Counted from the first letter of the stretch, positions 53,501 through 63,206 are shown. The stretch: 64,000 nucleotides of DNA from an uncultured Carboxylicivirga sp. (GCF_963674565.1 NZ_OY771430.1:2728001-2792000), one strand, 5' to 3'. A program made the numbers and translations. Notes: a model not told the origin generated them from the sequence alone.

Positions 53501-54838
53501 ATGTCATTAATATCGACACATTATAAATTATTTCTTTTTACAGCTCTTACCTTTATTGTTGGACTTTCAGCGTGCGACGAAGGTGACCTGGATGTAGCAA
53601 GCGGATTTGTTAGATCATCAACTTATACTGCACTGATTGATACCGTATCGATAAACTTATCCAGTATTAAGGCTGATTCTGTGCAGACTTCAGGTCGAGA
53701 TGCCGGACTGGTTGGTTATTATAACAACCCGTTGATTGGAGGACAAAAAACGACCTGTTATTTTGCCATCAATATTCCTGAAAGCTTTTCGTGGGATAAT
53801 GAAAAGCAAATTATTGATTCAATTTCACTTTTGGTTAAACCCAATGGATACAGTATAGGTGATACCACTTCACTAATGTCATTCAGGGTTCACCAATTAA
53901 ATGAATTAATTGATAAAGATAACAGTGCTTATCTTTATAATACAAGTCATTTTAGTTATGACGAAGATCCTCTGGGACGAAGAGATGTTCTTTTATGGCC
54001 CGGAGAACAAAAAAGCATTGCTATTACATTAGACAAGCAATTTGCTTCTGACATTATAGACTTTGTTTTAGAAAATAAGAGTGTTTCTACCTATTCAACA
54101 TTATTCAAAGAAGAGTTTAAAGGTTTTGTTCTTGAAACCGACACAACCATTACAAAGGCAATGATTGGTATAAACACTGCGTCTGACACCTGTAAATTGA
54201 GGCTTTATTCACACATAATCAATCGTGAAAAAGAAAACTACACCATGGATTTTAGTTTACAAAGCTCAACTTATCAGTTTACTCAGATCGAAGAAAACAA
54301 TAACAAAGAACCATGGAATAAACTAACAAATGGTACAATTAAACTTTCAGAGACAGAAACTAACTCTGAATGTTTAATCCAGAACGGAAATGGTTATTGT
54401 ATCCGAATTGACTTCCCATTCTTAAATAATCTACTGGAAATCAAACAGCAAGGTAGAATCATAAAGGCTGATTTAATTCTTCGACCAGTAATGGATTATA
54501 TGAAATATGCAGATTTGCCATCAACTATTTATATTAATGAGATTGATAAGATAAATGGCATTGGAGATTTCCTATATAATTCAAGTGGCGAATATTTAAC
54601 TCCAACCTTAACCAAGGATATCTTATACAATAAGAATACCTATTATTCATTCGACATTACAAATTATTTGAATGACAGACTGGAAGAAACCATTGTCGAC
54701 ACTGATCAGGGCTTAGCTATTTCTTTTACCGATGATCAGGCCGGAACACAATTAGACTATATGGTAATTGGAGGTCAGTACCATAAAAACTACAAATCGC
54801 AGTTAAATATTTACTATTACTATTATGATATTCAATAA
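53501..54838 (+). CDS. DUF4270 domain lipoprotein
   Basis: From the ATG at 53501 (MSLISTHYKLF) the protein has 445 residues. The upstream TTG start at 53468 is not preferred. A lipoprotein signal ends in LSAC with the following DEGDL. The body matches DUF4270, with FVRSSTYTALIDTVSI, GYYNNPLIGGQKTTCYFAINIP and the C-terminal ISFTDDQAGTQLDYMVIGG. DUF4270 proteins are large cell-surface or periplasmic lipoproteins of unknown function in Bacteroidota. The stop overlaps the start of the outer-membrane barrel gene by 14 bases, so the two are translated together. The divergent partner is the Kelch gene. Confidence 0.8.
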   Translation: MSLISTHYKLFLFTALTFIVGLSACDEGDLDVASGFVRSSTYTALIDTVSINLSSIKADSVQTSGRDAGLVGYYNNPLIGGQKTTCYFAINIPESFSWDNEKQIIDSISLLVKPNGYSIGDTTSLMSFRVHQLNELIDKDNSAYLYNTSHFSYDEDPLGRRDVLLWPGEQKSIAITLDKQFASDIIDFVLENKSVSTYSTLFKEEFKGFVLETDTTITKAMIGINTASDTCKLRLYSHIINREKENYTMDFSLQSSTYQFTQIEENNNKEPWNKLTNGTIKLSETETNSECLIQNGNGYCIRIDFPFLNNLLEIKQQGRIIKADLILRPVMDYMKYADLPSTIYINEIDKINGIGDFLYNSSGEYLTPTLTKDILYNKNTYYSFDITNYLNDRLEETIVDTDQGLAISFTDDQAGTQLDYMVIGGQYHKNYKSQLNIYYYYYDIQ

Positions 54839-56069
54839 AAGGCTGATTTTTGCTATCTGCATAAGTCTTCTATCTATCCCGGCATTTAGCCAAAACAATA
54901 CAGCTTCTCCCTATTCAATGTATGGAGTAGGAAATATTGAATACAAAGGAGACGTTACTAATATGGGGATGGGTCACACAGGGTTGGCTCTTCCATCATC
55001 TAATTATATCAATACCATAAGTGCAGCATCGCTAAGTAAAATGGATAGTCTAACCATGCTGTTCAACCTTCAGGCGAAAGCAAGCTTGAGTACTTTTGAG
55101 TCATCTTCTCAAAAACAAAGCAATTTTAATTCCAATATCAATGGAATTTCAATGGCTTTCAAAGTGAATCCAAGTTGGGGTATGGCTATTACGATATCTC
55201 CATATTCAAATGTTGGTTATAATATCCAATCAGAAAAAGATATGATTGGTACCAACACAACTTATCCTGTAACCTACACTGGTGAAGGAGGCATTTATGA
55301 GTTGGGTTGGTCGAATGGAGTTGAATTATTTAAAAACTTCTCCCTGGGATTAAAATCTTCATTGCTTTGGGGTAACATTGACATCATTGAAAAATCAGAA
55401 TATCCTTACATTCTGGGTCAAACGATTTATAATGAACATTCCTATCATGTCAGTAATTTTAATCTTGAATACAGCTTTCAGTATTACATTCCCATCCATA
55501 AATATACTTTAAGCTTTGGAGGTAACTATATGTCGGAAACCAGCTTAAACACCTGGTTTAAACAACGTGTATACACCGATGGTGACTATGAATATTACTC
55601 GGAGAAGACAAACGCGGATAACCTGTTCCTGCCAACCAGCTATGGAGGTGGAATTGCGCTTCAGAAGGAGCAAAACTGGATTGTTGCTTTTGACTATCAC
55701 AAGGGAGACTGGAGTAATATAAATTTGGCCAACACAACCAACAAAACTCGCGATACTCAACAATTCAATTTTGGTATTCAATACAGCCCCCAAAGAAATA
55801 TTCACCGTTCTATTTTTAAACGAATGCAATATCGTATAGGTGCCTTTTACGCCGATAATTACTTGAAAATAAAAGATGTTGAACTTAGTGAAAAAGGAAT
55901 AACTGCTGGTTTTACCATCCCAATGAAAAACCAATCGTTACTTAACTTTGGTTACGAATATAAAGTGGGCGGGAGTTTAAAAAACGGACTGGTTAAAGAG
56001 AATTTTCACTCAATAAAATTAGGTTTGACCTTTAACGAAAGCTGGTTTAGAAAAAGTGTTTTTCAATAA
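54825..56069 (+). CDS. Predicted outer-membrane beta-barrel protein
   Basis: The 414-residue protein has a signal peptide ending near AFSQ (about residue 22) and many alternating-residue beta-strands typical of an outer-membrane barrel, such as YGGGIALQKEQNWIVAFDYHKGDW. The C-terminal strand ends KLGLTFNESWFRKSVFQ, with aromatic residues near the end. The start overlaps the DUF4270 stop. No function can be given; similarity to FadL-like transporters is possible by fold only. Together with DUF4270 and Kelch it may form an envelope complex. Confidence 0.65.
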   Translation: MIFNKRLIFAICISLLSIPAFSQNNTASPYSMYGVGNIEYKGDVTNMGMGHTGLALPSSNYINTISAASLSKMDSLTMLFNLQAKASLSTFESSSQKQSNFNSNINGISMAFKVNPSWGMAITISPYSNVGYNIQSEKDMIGTNTTYPVTYTGEGGIYELGWSNGVELFKNFSLGLKSSLLWGNIDIIEKSEYPYILGQTIYNEHSYHVSNFNLEYSFQYYIPIHKYTLSFGGNYMSETSLNTWFKQRVYTDGDYEYYSEKTNADNLFLPTSYGGGIALQKEQNWIVAFDYHKGDWSNINLANTTNKTRDTQQFNFGIQYSPQRNIHRSIFKRMQYRIGAFYADNYLKIKDVELSEKGITAGFTIPMKNQSLLNFGYEYKVGGSLKNGLVKENFHSIKLGLTFNESWFRKSVFQ

Positions 56070-56089
56070 TTAATGATAGATTAATATTT

Positions 56090-56136
56090 GCCCATAATCG
56101 TTGTTGCCGACACTGATTATGGGCTTTGCTTTTTTA
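56090..56136 (+). terminator. Terminator after the outer-membrane protein gene
   Basis: Ten-base perfect arms GCCCATAATC and GATTATGGGC (56090-56099 and 56115-56124) with a 15-base loop and a T-rich tail, 20 bases after the stop. Confidence 0.85.
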
Positions 56137-56474
56137 TATAATTTAGATTCTTCTCAAACATTTCCCTGTAACCAAATAAACATATTCTCACACCTCCAAT
56201 AATTGCCCAAAGAGGCAACTGACAATTCTTCAATATCCAAAAAATCTCTCTTCAGGATTACTGAATAAATTGATTTTTACTGGTCTAATGAAAAATTTAC
56301 AGGAGTAAAAAAAAGCCCATTTATCGGTAAAAAAGCCCTGTTCTTCTATTTTAATTTCAGTCCTATTAAATAGGATCTACTTTCGAAATCGATATTGAAA
56401 CTGACACGAAGAGTAACTCAATTTAAACTACAGTTCATCAGATTCAGAATGATCAAACAACAATCGAAAGTAAA
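56137..56474. other. Intergenic region, no gene
   Basis: Spacer before the exporter operon. It includes a short palindrome CCTATTAAATAGG near 56360-56380 but no reading frame and no clear TAnnTTTG box. The promoter of the tolC gene must lie here. Confidence 0.5.
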
Positions 56475-57809
56475 ATGAAAAATATGAAAATAATTAGTAC
56501 TCTGCTTATTCTCCTGATTGGAATAGGCAATTTATTAGCCCAGGATACTAGTTCCAACACATGGACTCTGGAACAATGCATCAACCACGCACTTTCACAA
56601 AACATTCAGGTTCAACAAACCCTACTTTCTAACTTATCAAACCAGGTTGATGTTGAACAGGCGAAAGCGCAGAAGCTGCCATCACTAAATGCCTCGGTAA
56701 GTTATACTGCCTCATGGTCGGGTTCTGATAACACCAACTCATGGGAGAGTGATTACAGAGACAATCAAAGCAATAACTTCAGCCTTAATTCCAGTGTTAC
56801 TTTGTTCAATAGCGGTAAACTCACCAAGCTGATTGAGCAAGCCAAAATTGATATGGAAGCTGGTATTTATGATTCGGAGGCTGTTAAAGAAACGGTTTCT
56901 CTGAATATTCTGAATGCTTTTATGCAGGTAATCTTTAACAAAGAAAATGTTGAGAATGCCAAAATTCAAATGGAAGCAACACAGGAACAGGCAGAATATG
57001 CCGAAGCCAGATATGCTGCCGGAGCTATTTCGAAAACAGATTATTTGCAGGTTAAATCTCAATTAGCAACTGAAAAATCGAGCCTGATCAGTGCACAAAG
57101 TGAGTTGGCAATTTCAAAGGTAAATCTGATGCAGATGATGCTTTTACCTGTAAGTAACGACTTTGATATTTCATACCCTGAACTAGCTGAAAATATCAAT
57201 CAGGATTTGCTTCCGGATGCAACCGAGGTTTATGCAATTTCGGCTGACATCAGGCCAACATTAAGGAGTGCAGCATATCAAAAGCAAAGTGCTGAGCTTA
57301 ACGAAAAAATTGCAAGAGCCGGATATATGCCTGTTCTTTCAGCAAATGCTGGATTGTCTACTGGATACAGCAATACTTTGGATGCAACCTATACCAATCA
57401 GTTAAACGACCGTTTTACTCCAAACGTGGGATTAACTTTATCGATTCCAATCTTTCAGAATAAACAGGTTAAATCGAGTGTAGCAAAGGCAAAGATTAGT
57501 TATCTGAATGCCGAATTGACTGAAAAAGATGAGCAAAACACACTTCGAATGAACATTGAACAGGTTTGTCTGGATGTGATGACTTCACAATACGAGTTTG
57601 AAGCCTACAAAGAAGTATTTGAAGCCAACGAAGAATCGTATGCTCTGGCTGAAGAAAAATACAAAAACGGTTTGATGAACTCAGTTGACTTCATCTTTGA
57701 GAAGAATAACCTGATACAGGCTCAAAGTTCATTTTTACAATCGAAATACAAATTACTATTCAATTATAAGATCCTTGATTTTTACAAAGGACAATCCATT
57801 ACTCTTTAA
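56475..57809 (+). CDS. TolC family outer-membrane efflux protein
   Basis: The 444-residue protein has a signal peptide (about 1-22) and the two repeated coiled-coil/beta-barrel halves of the outer-membrane efflux protein family, with ALSQNIQVQQTLLSNLSNQVDVEQAKAQKLPSLNASVSYT and a C-terminal repeat ending in a LLFNYKILDFYKGQ strand. It forms the outer-membrane duct of the tripartite exporter whose adaptor and ABC subunits are encoded next. Export of a small molecule or peptide is expected; the substrate is unknown. An ATG at 56484 is an alternative start. Confidence 0.93.
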   Translation: MKNMKIISTLLILLIGIGNLLAQDTSSNTWTLEQCINHALSQNIQVQQTLLSNLSNQVDVEQAKAQKLPSLNASVSYTASWSGSDNTNSWESDYRDNQSNNFSLNSSVTLFNSGKLTKLIEQAKIDMEAGIYDSEAVKETVSLNILNAFMQVIFNKENVENAKIQMEATQEQAEYAEARYAAGAISKTDYLQVKSQLATEKSSLISAQSELAISKVNLMQMMLLPVSNDFDISYPELAENINQDLLPDATEVYAISADIRPTLRSAAYQKQSAELNEKIARAGYMPVLSANAGLSTGYSNTLDATYTNQLNDRFTPNVGLTLSIPIFQNKQVKSSVAKAKISYLNAELTEKDEQNTLRMNIEQVCLDVMTSQYEFEAYKEVFEANEESYALAEEKYKNGLMNSVDFIFEKNNLIQAQSSFLQSKYKLLFNYKILDFYKGQSITL

Positions 57810-57890
57810 ATCAAACTATCAAGTAGTAAGACATTAGTATCAAGACAAACAAAAGACTACATACAAAAAATAATAAAAAAATATAGAATC
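57810..57890. repeat. Degenerate repeat spacer between tolC and macA-like gene
   Basis: Contains TATCAAGTA (57817-57825) and AGTATCAAGAC (57836-57846), the same two units in the same order as at 44628-44657, with a shared 15-mer ATTAGTATCAAGACA on the opposite strand of the other locus. Confidence 0.55.
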
Positions 57891-59126
57891 ATGAAACGTA
57901 AAATTATTATTATATCAGCGTTGGTTCTGGCAGCCAGTATCACTACCTTCTTCATTCTTAAACCAAGTTCAATCAGTCCGGATCAGATTGATATTGAAAC
58001 CGGTGTTGTAAAACTGGGATCTATCAGCAGTACAGTAACGGCAACAGGTACACTGGAAGCTATTACCACTGTAGAAGTGGGTACTCAGGTATCAGGTATT
58101 ATCGAAAATATTTATGTTGATTTCAACTCATATGTAAAAAAGAACCAGCTGCTGGCCAGAATTGATACAACTAACCTGGCTGCTGCTGTAGAACAGACAC
58201 AGGCAGCTGTAGACAATGCCAAAGCTGAACTGGATTACAAACAGGCCAATTACAACCGTTTGAAACCGCTTTACGAAAAAGAGTTGATTGCACAATCGGA
58301 ATACGACGAAACAGTTTATAGTCTGAATGTTGCAAAGGCCAATTATAAAAGTGCCATTGCTCAGCACCGTAAAAACCTTATCAATCTTGATTTTGCCTTG
58401 ATTTATTCTCCCATCGATGGTATTGTTTTGAACAGGGCAGTTGAGGAAGGACAAACTGTTGCAGCAAGCTTTGAAACCCCCACTTTATTTACCATTGCCA
58501 ACGATTTAACACAAATGCAGGTCGAAGCCAATGTTGATGAAGCAGACATAGGTCAGGTTAAAAAAGGACAAAGAGTTGAATTTACTGTTGACGCTTACCC
58601 TAATGAAATTTTTCAGGGAGAAGTTACTGAAGTACGTCTGGAACCAACTGTTACGAATAATGTAGTTACCTATACCATAATTATTATGGCTCCGAACCCT
58701 GATTATAAGCTGATGCCGGGCATGACAGCAGAAACAAACATTTTTGTGATTGAGAAAAAAGATATACTGACTGTACCTAGCAAAGCTGCGCGTTTTGAAG
58801 CCGATGAACAATTGATGATGAGTTATATGCAAAACGCTCCAAAACCTCCAATGCCACAAGGTGAACCATCAGAAGGATTTCCTCCAATGGACGACAATGG
58901 TCCATCAAAAGACAAAAAAGTGATATGGGTAAAAAGAGACTCAATGCTACAACCAGTGCCGGTGAAACTTGGTATGGATGACGATATCAATGTTGAAGTT
59001 CTGGATGGATTAAAAGAAGGTGATGTTGTGGTTTTAAAAATGGAACAAAAGAATGCAGAAGCTACTGTTCAGGCAGCCGGAGGCAATCCATTTATGCCTA
59101 AACCACCACAACGTAACAACAAGTAA
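57891..59126 (+). CDS. MacA-like periplasmic adaptor (membrane fusion protein)
   Basis: The 411-residue protein has an N-terminal membrane anchor (about 4-24), a lipoyl/biotinyl-like hairpin domain (VEVGTQVSGIIENIYVDFNSYVKKNQLLARID), a coiled-coil hairpin (about 85-160, TQAAVDNAKAELDYKQANYNRLKPLY), and beta-barrel and membrane-proximal domains (SPIDGIVLNR and MPGMTAETNIFV). It links the inner-membrane MacB-type transporter to TolC. A Pro/Met-rich insert follows near 300-345. Substrate unknown. Confidence 0.92.
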   Translation: MKRKIIIISALVLAASITTFFILKPSSISPDQIDIETGVVKLGSISSTVTATGTLEAITTVEVGTQVSGIIENIYVDFNSYVKKNQLLARIDTTNLAAAVEQTQAAVDNAKAELDYKQANYNRLKPLYEKELIAQSEYDETVYSLNVAKANYKSAIAQHRKNLINLDFALIYSPIDGIVLNRAVEEGQTVAASFETPTLFTIANDLTQMQVEANVDEADIGQVKKGQRVEFTVDAYPNEIFQGEVTEVRLEPTVTNNVVTYTIIIMAPNPDYKLMPGMTAETNIFVIEKKDILTVPSKAARFEADEQLMMSYMQNAPKPPMPQGEPSEGFPPMDDNGPSKDKKVIWVKRDSMLQPVPVKLGMDDDINVEVLDGLKEGDVVVLKMEQKNAEATVQAAGGNPFMPKPPQRNNK

Positions 59127-59154
59127 TCAGATTACTCATTAACAATTGATTATA

Positions 59155-59907
59155 ATGCAAAAAACTATAATAGAAGTCAAAGACTTAAGAAAAGATTATC
59201 ATGTTGGTGAGGTCACTGTTCATGCCCTTCGAAAAATCAACATGCAAATACAGGAAGGAGACTTTGCGGCAATTATGGGCACCAGTGGTTCCGGTAAGTC
59301 TACCATGTTGAATATTCTGGGCTGTTTGGATAAACCAACTGATGGAACCTATCTTCTTGATGGAGTAAACATGGCTGACATGAACAAAAACCAACTGGCT
59401 CAGCTACGTAACTCTAAACTGGGTTTTATCTTTCAATCATATAACTTGTTGCCTCGTACAACAGCACTTGAAAACGTTGAATTACCCTTGTATTATAATT
59501 CAAAGGTAAAGTCGAAAGAAAGAAAAGAAAAAGCGATGTATGCGCTGGAACAGGTTGGCTTGGCTGACCGTTTCCATCACATGCCAAATCAGCTCTCCGG
59601 AGGTCAGCAGCAACGTGTGGCTATTGCCCGTTCACTGGTAAACGATCCGGTTGTTATTCTGGCTGATGAAGCAACCGGCAACCTCGACACCCGCACCTCC
59701 TACGAAATAATGGAGCTGTTTCAGAAACTCAACGACGAAGGCAAAACCATTGCTTTTGTAACCCACGAAGAAGACATTGCGCGTTTTATGAAACGCAATA
59801 TTGTTTTCCGCGATGGTTTAATTAAAACAGAGATGACTGTGGACAAACGTCACAATGCAACTCAGCTGATTGCTGAACTTCCACACGAATCAGATATTGA
59901 CTTTTAA
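59155..59907 (+). CDS. MacB/LolD-type ABC transporter ATP-binding protein
   Basis: The 250-residue cytoplasmic protein starts at the ATG at 59155 (a TTG at 59146 is weaker). It has Walker A GTSGSGKST, a Q-loop FIFQSYNLL, signature LSGGQQQRVAIARSL, Walker B VVILADEATGNLD and the H-loop VTHE. This is the MacB/LolD subfamily. It powers the permease encoded 10 bases downstream. Confidence 0.95.
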   Translation: MQKTIIEVKDLRKDYHVGEVTVHALRKINMQIQEGDFAAIMGTSGSGKSTMLNILGCLDKPTDGTYLLDGVNMADMNKNQLAQLRNSKLGFIFQSYNLLPRTTALENVELPLYYNSKVKSKERKEKAMYALEQVGLADRFHHMPNQLSGGQQQRVAIARSLVNDPVVILADEATGNLDTRTSYEIMELFQKLNDEGKTIAFVTHEEDIARFMKRNIVFRDGLIKTEMTVDKRHNATQLIAELPHESDIDF

Positions 59908-59917
59908 AGAATAGGTA

Positions 59918-61138
59918 ATGAACTATATAAATCTCACTAAAATAGCCATCAACGCACTGAAGCGAAATAAATTCAGAGCTATTTTAACAATGCTGGGGAT
60001 CATCATTGGTGTAGGTTCGGTTATTGGAATGCTTTCGATTGGTGAAGGATCTAAAAAGAACATACAGGATGAAATTTCAAGCATGGGATCGAACATGATA
60101 TTTGTTATGCCCGGATCTCAGCGACGAGGTGGTGTTATGATGGGTAACTCCGACTCAAAATCGCTAACAATGAAAGATATTGAACAACTGGAGAAAAGCT
60201 CTCAATACCTGAGTCGCATTTCACCACAGGTTTCGAGCAGTGGACAAGCCATTAAAGGAAATAAAAACTGGCCGACAAGCATCTATGGTGTCAATACCGA
60301 ATATCTTGAAATCAGAAAATATGAATTGGAAGATGGAAGGATATTTACCGACAAAGAAATCACCAGTTTAGGCAAAGTCTGTTTGGTTGGTAAAACAGTT
60401 GTTGAAAATATTTTTGGCGACAGTGTTGACCCGGTTGGTCAAACCATTCGCTTTGCCGGAATACCACTTAAAATAATTGGTGTGCTGAAAGAAAAAGGTC
60501 AGAATGGGATGGGTATGGACCAGGACGATTTAATAATTGCACCCTACACCACTGTTCAGCGCAGAATATTAGCTATCACACATATTCAGGCTATCTATGC
60601 TTCTTCCATCGATGAGGAAAGTACAGATCAGGCAATTGAAGAAATAGAAACAGTTTTACGCAGTCAGCATAAACTGAAAGAAGGTACGAGTGATGATTTT
60701 GAAGTACGTTCTCAGGCCGAAATGGTACAAGCCTTTTCATCAGTAAGTGATATGTTGACAATGCTACTTGGTGCGATTGCCGGTATTTCGTTATTGGTTG
60801 GTGGTATCGGTATTATGAATATCATGTTTGTTTCGGTAACAGAACGCACCAAAGAAATTGGATTACGAATGTCGGTTGGTGGAAGTGGAACAGACATATT
60901 AATGCAGTTTCTTATAGAAGCAGTTATTCTAAGTATTTTCGGAGGAATCATTGGAATTGTATTTGGATTACTGATTTCAGCAGTTGCCACCAATGCTCTT
61001 AATTTACCATTTATCGTTATGCAAAATGCAATCATACTCTCATTTCTGGTATGTACAGCAATTGGGGTGTTCTTTGGATGGTATCCGGCACGTAAAGCTG
61101 CCAATCTGAATCCAATCGATGCCATCAGACACGAGTAA
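59918..61138 (+). CDS. MacB-type ABC transporter permease
   Basis: The 406-residue protein has the MacB architecture: N-terminal transmembrane helix (about 16-40, RAILTMLGIIIGVGSVIG), a large periplasmic MacB_PCD domain (about 45-270) and three C-terminal helices of the FtsX fold (about 285-405, LLVGGIGIMNIMFVSVTERTKEIGLR). It works with the separate ATPase subunit and with MacA and TolC. A substrate such as a lipopeptide, antibiotic or protoporphyrin is possible; nothing in the sequence decides. Confidence 0.93.
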   Translation: MNYINLTKIAINALKRNKFRAILTMLGIIIGVGSVIGMLSIGEGSKKNIQDEISSMGSNMIFVMPGSQRRGGVMMGNSDSKSLTMKDIEQLEKSSQYLSRISPQVSSSGQAIKGNKNWPTSIYGVNTEYLEIRKYELEDGRIFTDKEITSLGKVCLVGKTVVENIFGDSVDPVGQTIRFAGIPLKIIGVLKEKGQNGMGMDQDDLIIAPYTTVQRRILAITHIQAIYASSIDEESTDQAIEEIETVLRSQHKLKEGTSDDFEVRSQAEMVQAFSSVSDMLTMLLGAIAGISLLVGGIGIMNIMFVSVTERTKEIGLRMSVGGSGTDILMQFLIEAVILSIFGGIIGIVFGLLISAVATNALNLPFIVMQNAIILSFLVCTAIGVFFGWYPARKAANLNPIDAIRHE

Positions 61139-61265
61139 AAAAGTAAAAATTATAAGGGCAAAAGTGAAAAGATTAAAAGGGAAAAGAGACTGAAACAACT
61201 GATCAAAATCACTTTTCATCTCCCACTTCGGGCTTCTGCCTTCTTACTTCTTACTTCTGCCCGGA
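61139..61265. repeat. Degenerate repeat spacer after the macB-like gene
   Basis: The stretch from 61139 holds repeated AAAAGTGAAAAG/AAAAGGGAAAAG-like units, and the end near 61235-61262 repeats TTCTTACTTCTTACTTCTGCC. Low-complexity in both halves and non-coding. Confidence 0.5.
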
Positions 61266-61373
61266 ATATGATCTAAAGGTCAAGATTAAATGGTTTCCAC
61301 TAAATTAATAGTGACTTAGCTTTGAGTGAGACAGAAATTTATACGATGATTGGATAATTAATATGGCTATAAT

Positions 61374-62495
61374 ATGTATTTTGGCAAGAAAGAAATAACT
61401 GTTAATTCAGATATGATCAAAACACCGCATAATAAGGCTTTAACGATTGTAATGCATTTATTGGCATGGCTGGGACTGGTAATTCTGCCCCAGCTTATTA
61501 TCAATCGGTACTGGGGAAACCAGAATTTTATTGCCTGGGGCTTTTATCTGGCAGCTACCATCTACGGAATTATATTCTATATCAATTACTTATTTTTAGT
61601 TCCCCGCTTTTATCTGAATGGAAAAAAAACACTTTACTTTATTATTGGTGTTGCTTCTATTCTTCTTTTCTATTTCGTTTCGGAACTCTTAAATGAATCC
61701 TTTATTCATAATCCGGAAAGAGATCAAAAAATTGCCGAGGCCTTTAAAAAATTAAGTGATGAAAATATAATTCCAAAAGCACCTGTAAGACAAATGCAGG
61801 TCTATTTCTTTGGCCTCACCTCTTTAATTATAAGTGGATTTGCATTAGGATTAAGAGTTATAGAAGAACATATTGCCACCGAAAAAAGACAGAAGGAATT
61901 AGAAAAAGAAAAGCTGAATTCAGAACTTGCCTTTTTAAAAAACCAGGTTAGTCCTCACTTTTTCTTTAATACGTTAAATAATATTTATGCCTTAATTGAA
62001 ATCAGCACAAAAGATGCACAGGATTCGGTATTAAAATTATCTAAGCTGATGCGTTATTTGCTTTATGATTCGGAAGATGGTAAAACAGAATTAAAACAGG
62101 AAGTTGATTTTCTTAATCATTATATCGATTTAATGCGGTTACGCGTATCACCAAAAGTAAACTTTGAAATTAGCTTACCCAGTGAACATCTGGGCGTGAA
62201 AATTCCACCCTTATTGTTTATTCCATTTATCGAAAATGCATTTAAACACGGAATAAGCTACCGTGAGGCTTCCTTTATCCGTATTGGTATGAAAACAGAT
62301 GGAAACTCATTGTCATTTCATTGTGTAAACAGTATTAGCAAAGCTCCCGAAACTAAATTGACTGAAAATCATTCTGGCATTGGTCTTGAAAATGTAAAAA
62401 AACGATTACAACTATTGTATCCAAACAGACACCAGCTGGAAATTACAAAAGAAAATGATGAATTTAAGGTTGAATTAAAAATCGAATTAAACTAA
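61374..62495 (+). CDS. LytS-like sensor histidine kinase
   Basis: The 373-residue membrane protein has four hydrophobic segments in its first 175 residues and a His_kinase domain with acceptor His195 in NQVSPHFFFNTLNNI. A HATPase follows (FIENAFKHGI, GIGLENVKKRLQL). The ATG at 61413 (MIKTPHNKALT) is an alternative, and arguably better, start. It is read directly after the exporter operon and 3 bases before its response regulator. Exporter-linked LytS/LytTR pairs often control their exporter, so this pair is a candidate regulator of the MacAB-TolC genes. Confidence 0.9.
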   Translation: MYFGKKEITVNSDMIKTPHNKALTIVMHLLAWLGLVILPQLIINRYWGNQNFIAWGFYLAATIYGIIFYINYLFLVPRFYLNGKKTLYFIIGVASILLFYFVSELLNESFIHNPERDQKIAEAFKKLSDENIIPKAPVRQMQVYFFGLTSLIISGFALGLRVIEEHIATEKRQKELEKEKLNSELAFLKNQVSPHFFFNTLNNIYALIEISTKDAQDSVLKLSKLMRYLLYDSEDGKTELKQEVDFLNHYIDLMRLRVSPKVNFEISLPSEHLGVKIPPLLFIPFIENAFKHGISYREASFIRIGMKTDGNSLSFHCVNSISKAPETKLTENHSGIGLENVKKRLQLLYPNRHQLEITKENDEFKVELKIELN

Positions 62496-62498
62496 GAC

Positions 62499-63206
62499 AT
62501 GATCAGAACCATTGCTATAGATGACGAGCCTCTTGCACTTCAACTTCTGACTAATTATATCGAGAAGACTCCCTTTCTGGATTTAATCGGAGCTTTTGAT
62601 AATCCAATCGATGCAATGGAATTTTTGAATGAACAGGAAGCTGATCTGATGTTTATTGATATTCAAATGCCTGACCTTACCGGAATTGAATTTGCACGCA
62701 TCCTTGAAAATCCACCTAAATTGGTATTCACTACAGCCTTTGAGAAATACGCTATGGAAGGTTTTAAACTTGATGCCATTGATTATCTTTTAAAACCATT
62801 TGGTTACGATGAATTTCTGAAGGCAGCAAAAAAAGCACAAAAACTCATTCAATACCAGTCACAGGAAACCGTAGAATCCAACAATGCTTTTTTATTTCTC
62901 AAATCAGACTATAAGATTCGTCGCATTAATTTCAACGATATATTATACATTGAAGGATTAAAAGACTATGTAAAAGTTTTCCTTCAACATCAGGATAAAC
63001 CGGTAATGTCGCTTAATTCACTTAAAGCCTTGGAAACAAAACTCCCTAAAGAGAAATTTATGCGGGTACATCGCTCGTTTATTGTTAATCTCGAAAAAAT
63101 CGAAACCATTGATCGCAGCCGAATTGTATTTGGCAAAGAATATATACCTGTAAGCGATCAGTTTAAAAAGCAATTCAAAGATTTTCTGGATAAGAATTTT
63201 ATTTAG
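62499..63206 (+). CDS. LytTR-family response regulator
   Basis: The 235-residue protein has a receiver domain (about 3-118) with phospho-acceptor Asp54 in MFIDIQMPDLTG and a LytTR DNA-binding domain (about 135-232, with KFMRVHRSFIVNLEKIE). It starts 3 bases after the kinase stop. The similarity to the regulator at 49839-50573 shows the two belong to the same family, with separate targets probable. Confidence 0.92.
   Translation: MIRTIAIDDEPLALQLLTNYIEKTPFLDLIGAFDNPIDAMEFLNEQEADLMFIDIQMPDLTGIEFARILENPPKLVFTTAFEKYAMEGFKLDAIDYLLKPFGYDEFLKAAKKAQKLIQYQSQETVESNNAFLFLKSDYKIRRINFNDILYIEGLKDYVKVFLQHQDKPVMSLNSLKALETKLPKEKFMRVHRSFIVNLEKIETIDRSRIVFGKEYIPVSDQFKKQFKDFLDKNFI

Noticed and set aside
60712..61125. 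Open frame of 137 codons on the minus strand
   Set aside because: Antisense to the MacB-type permease, which has conserved FtsX helices; the apparent frame is a by-product of its codon pattern.
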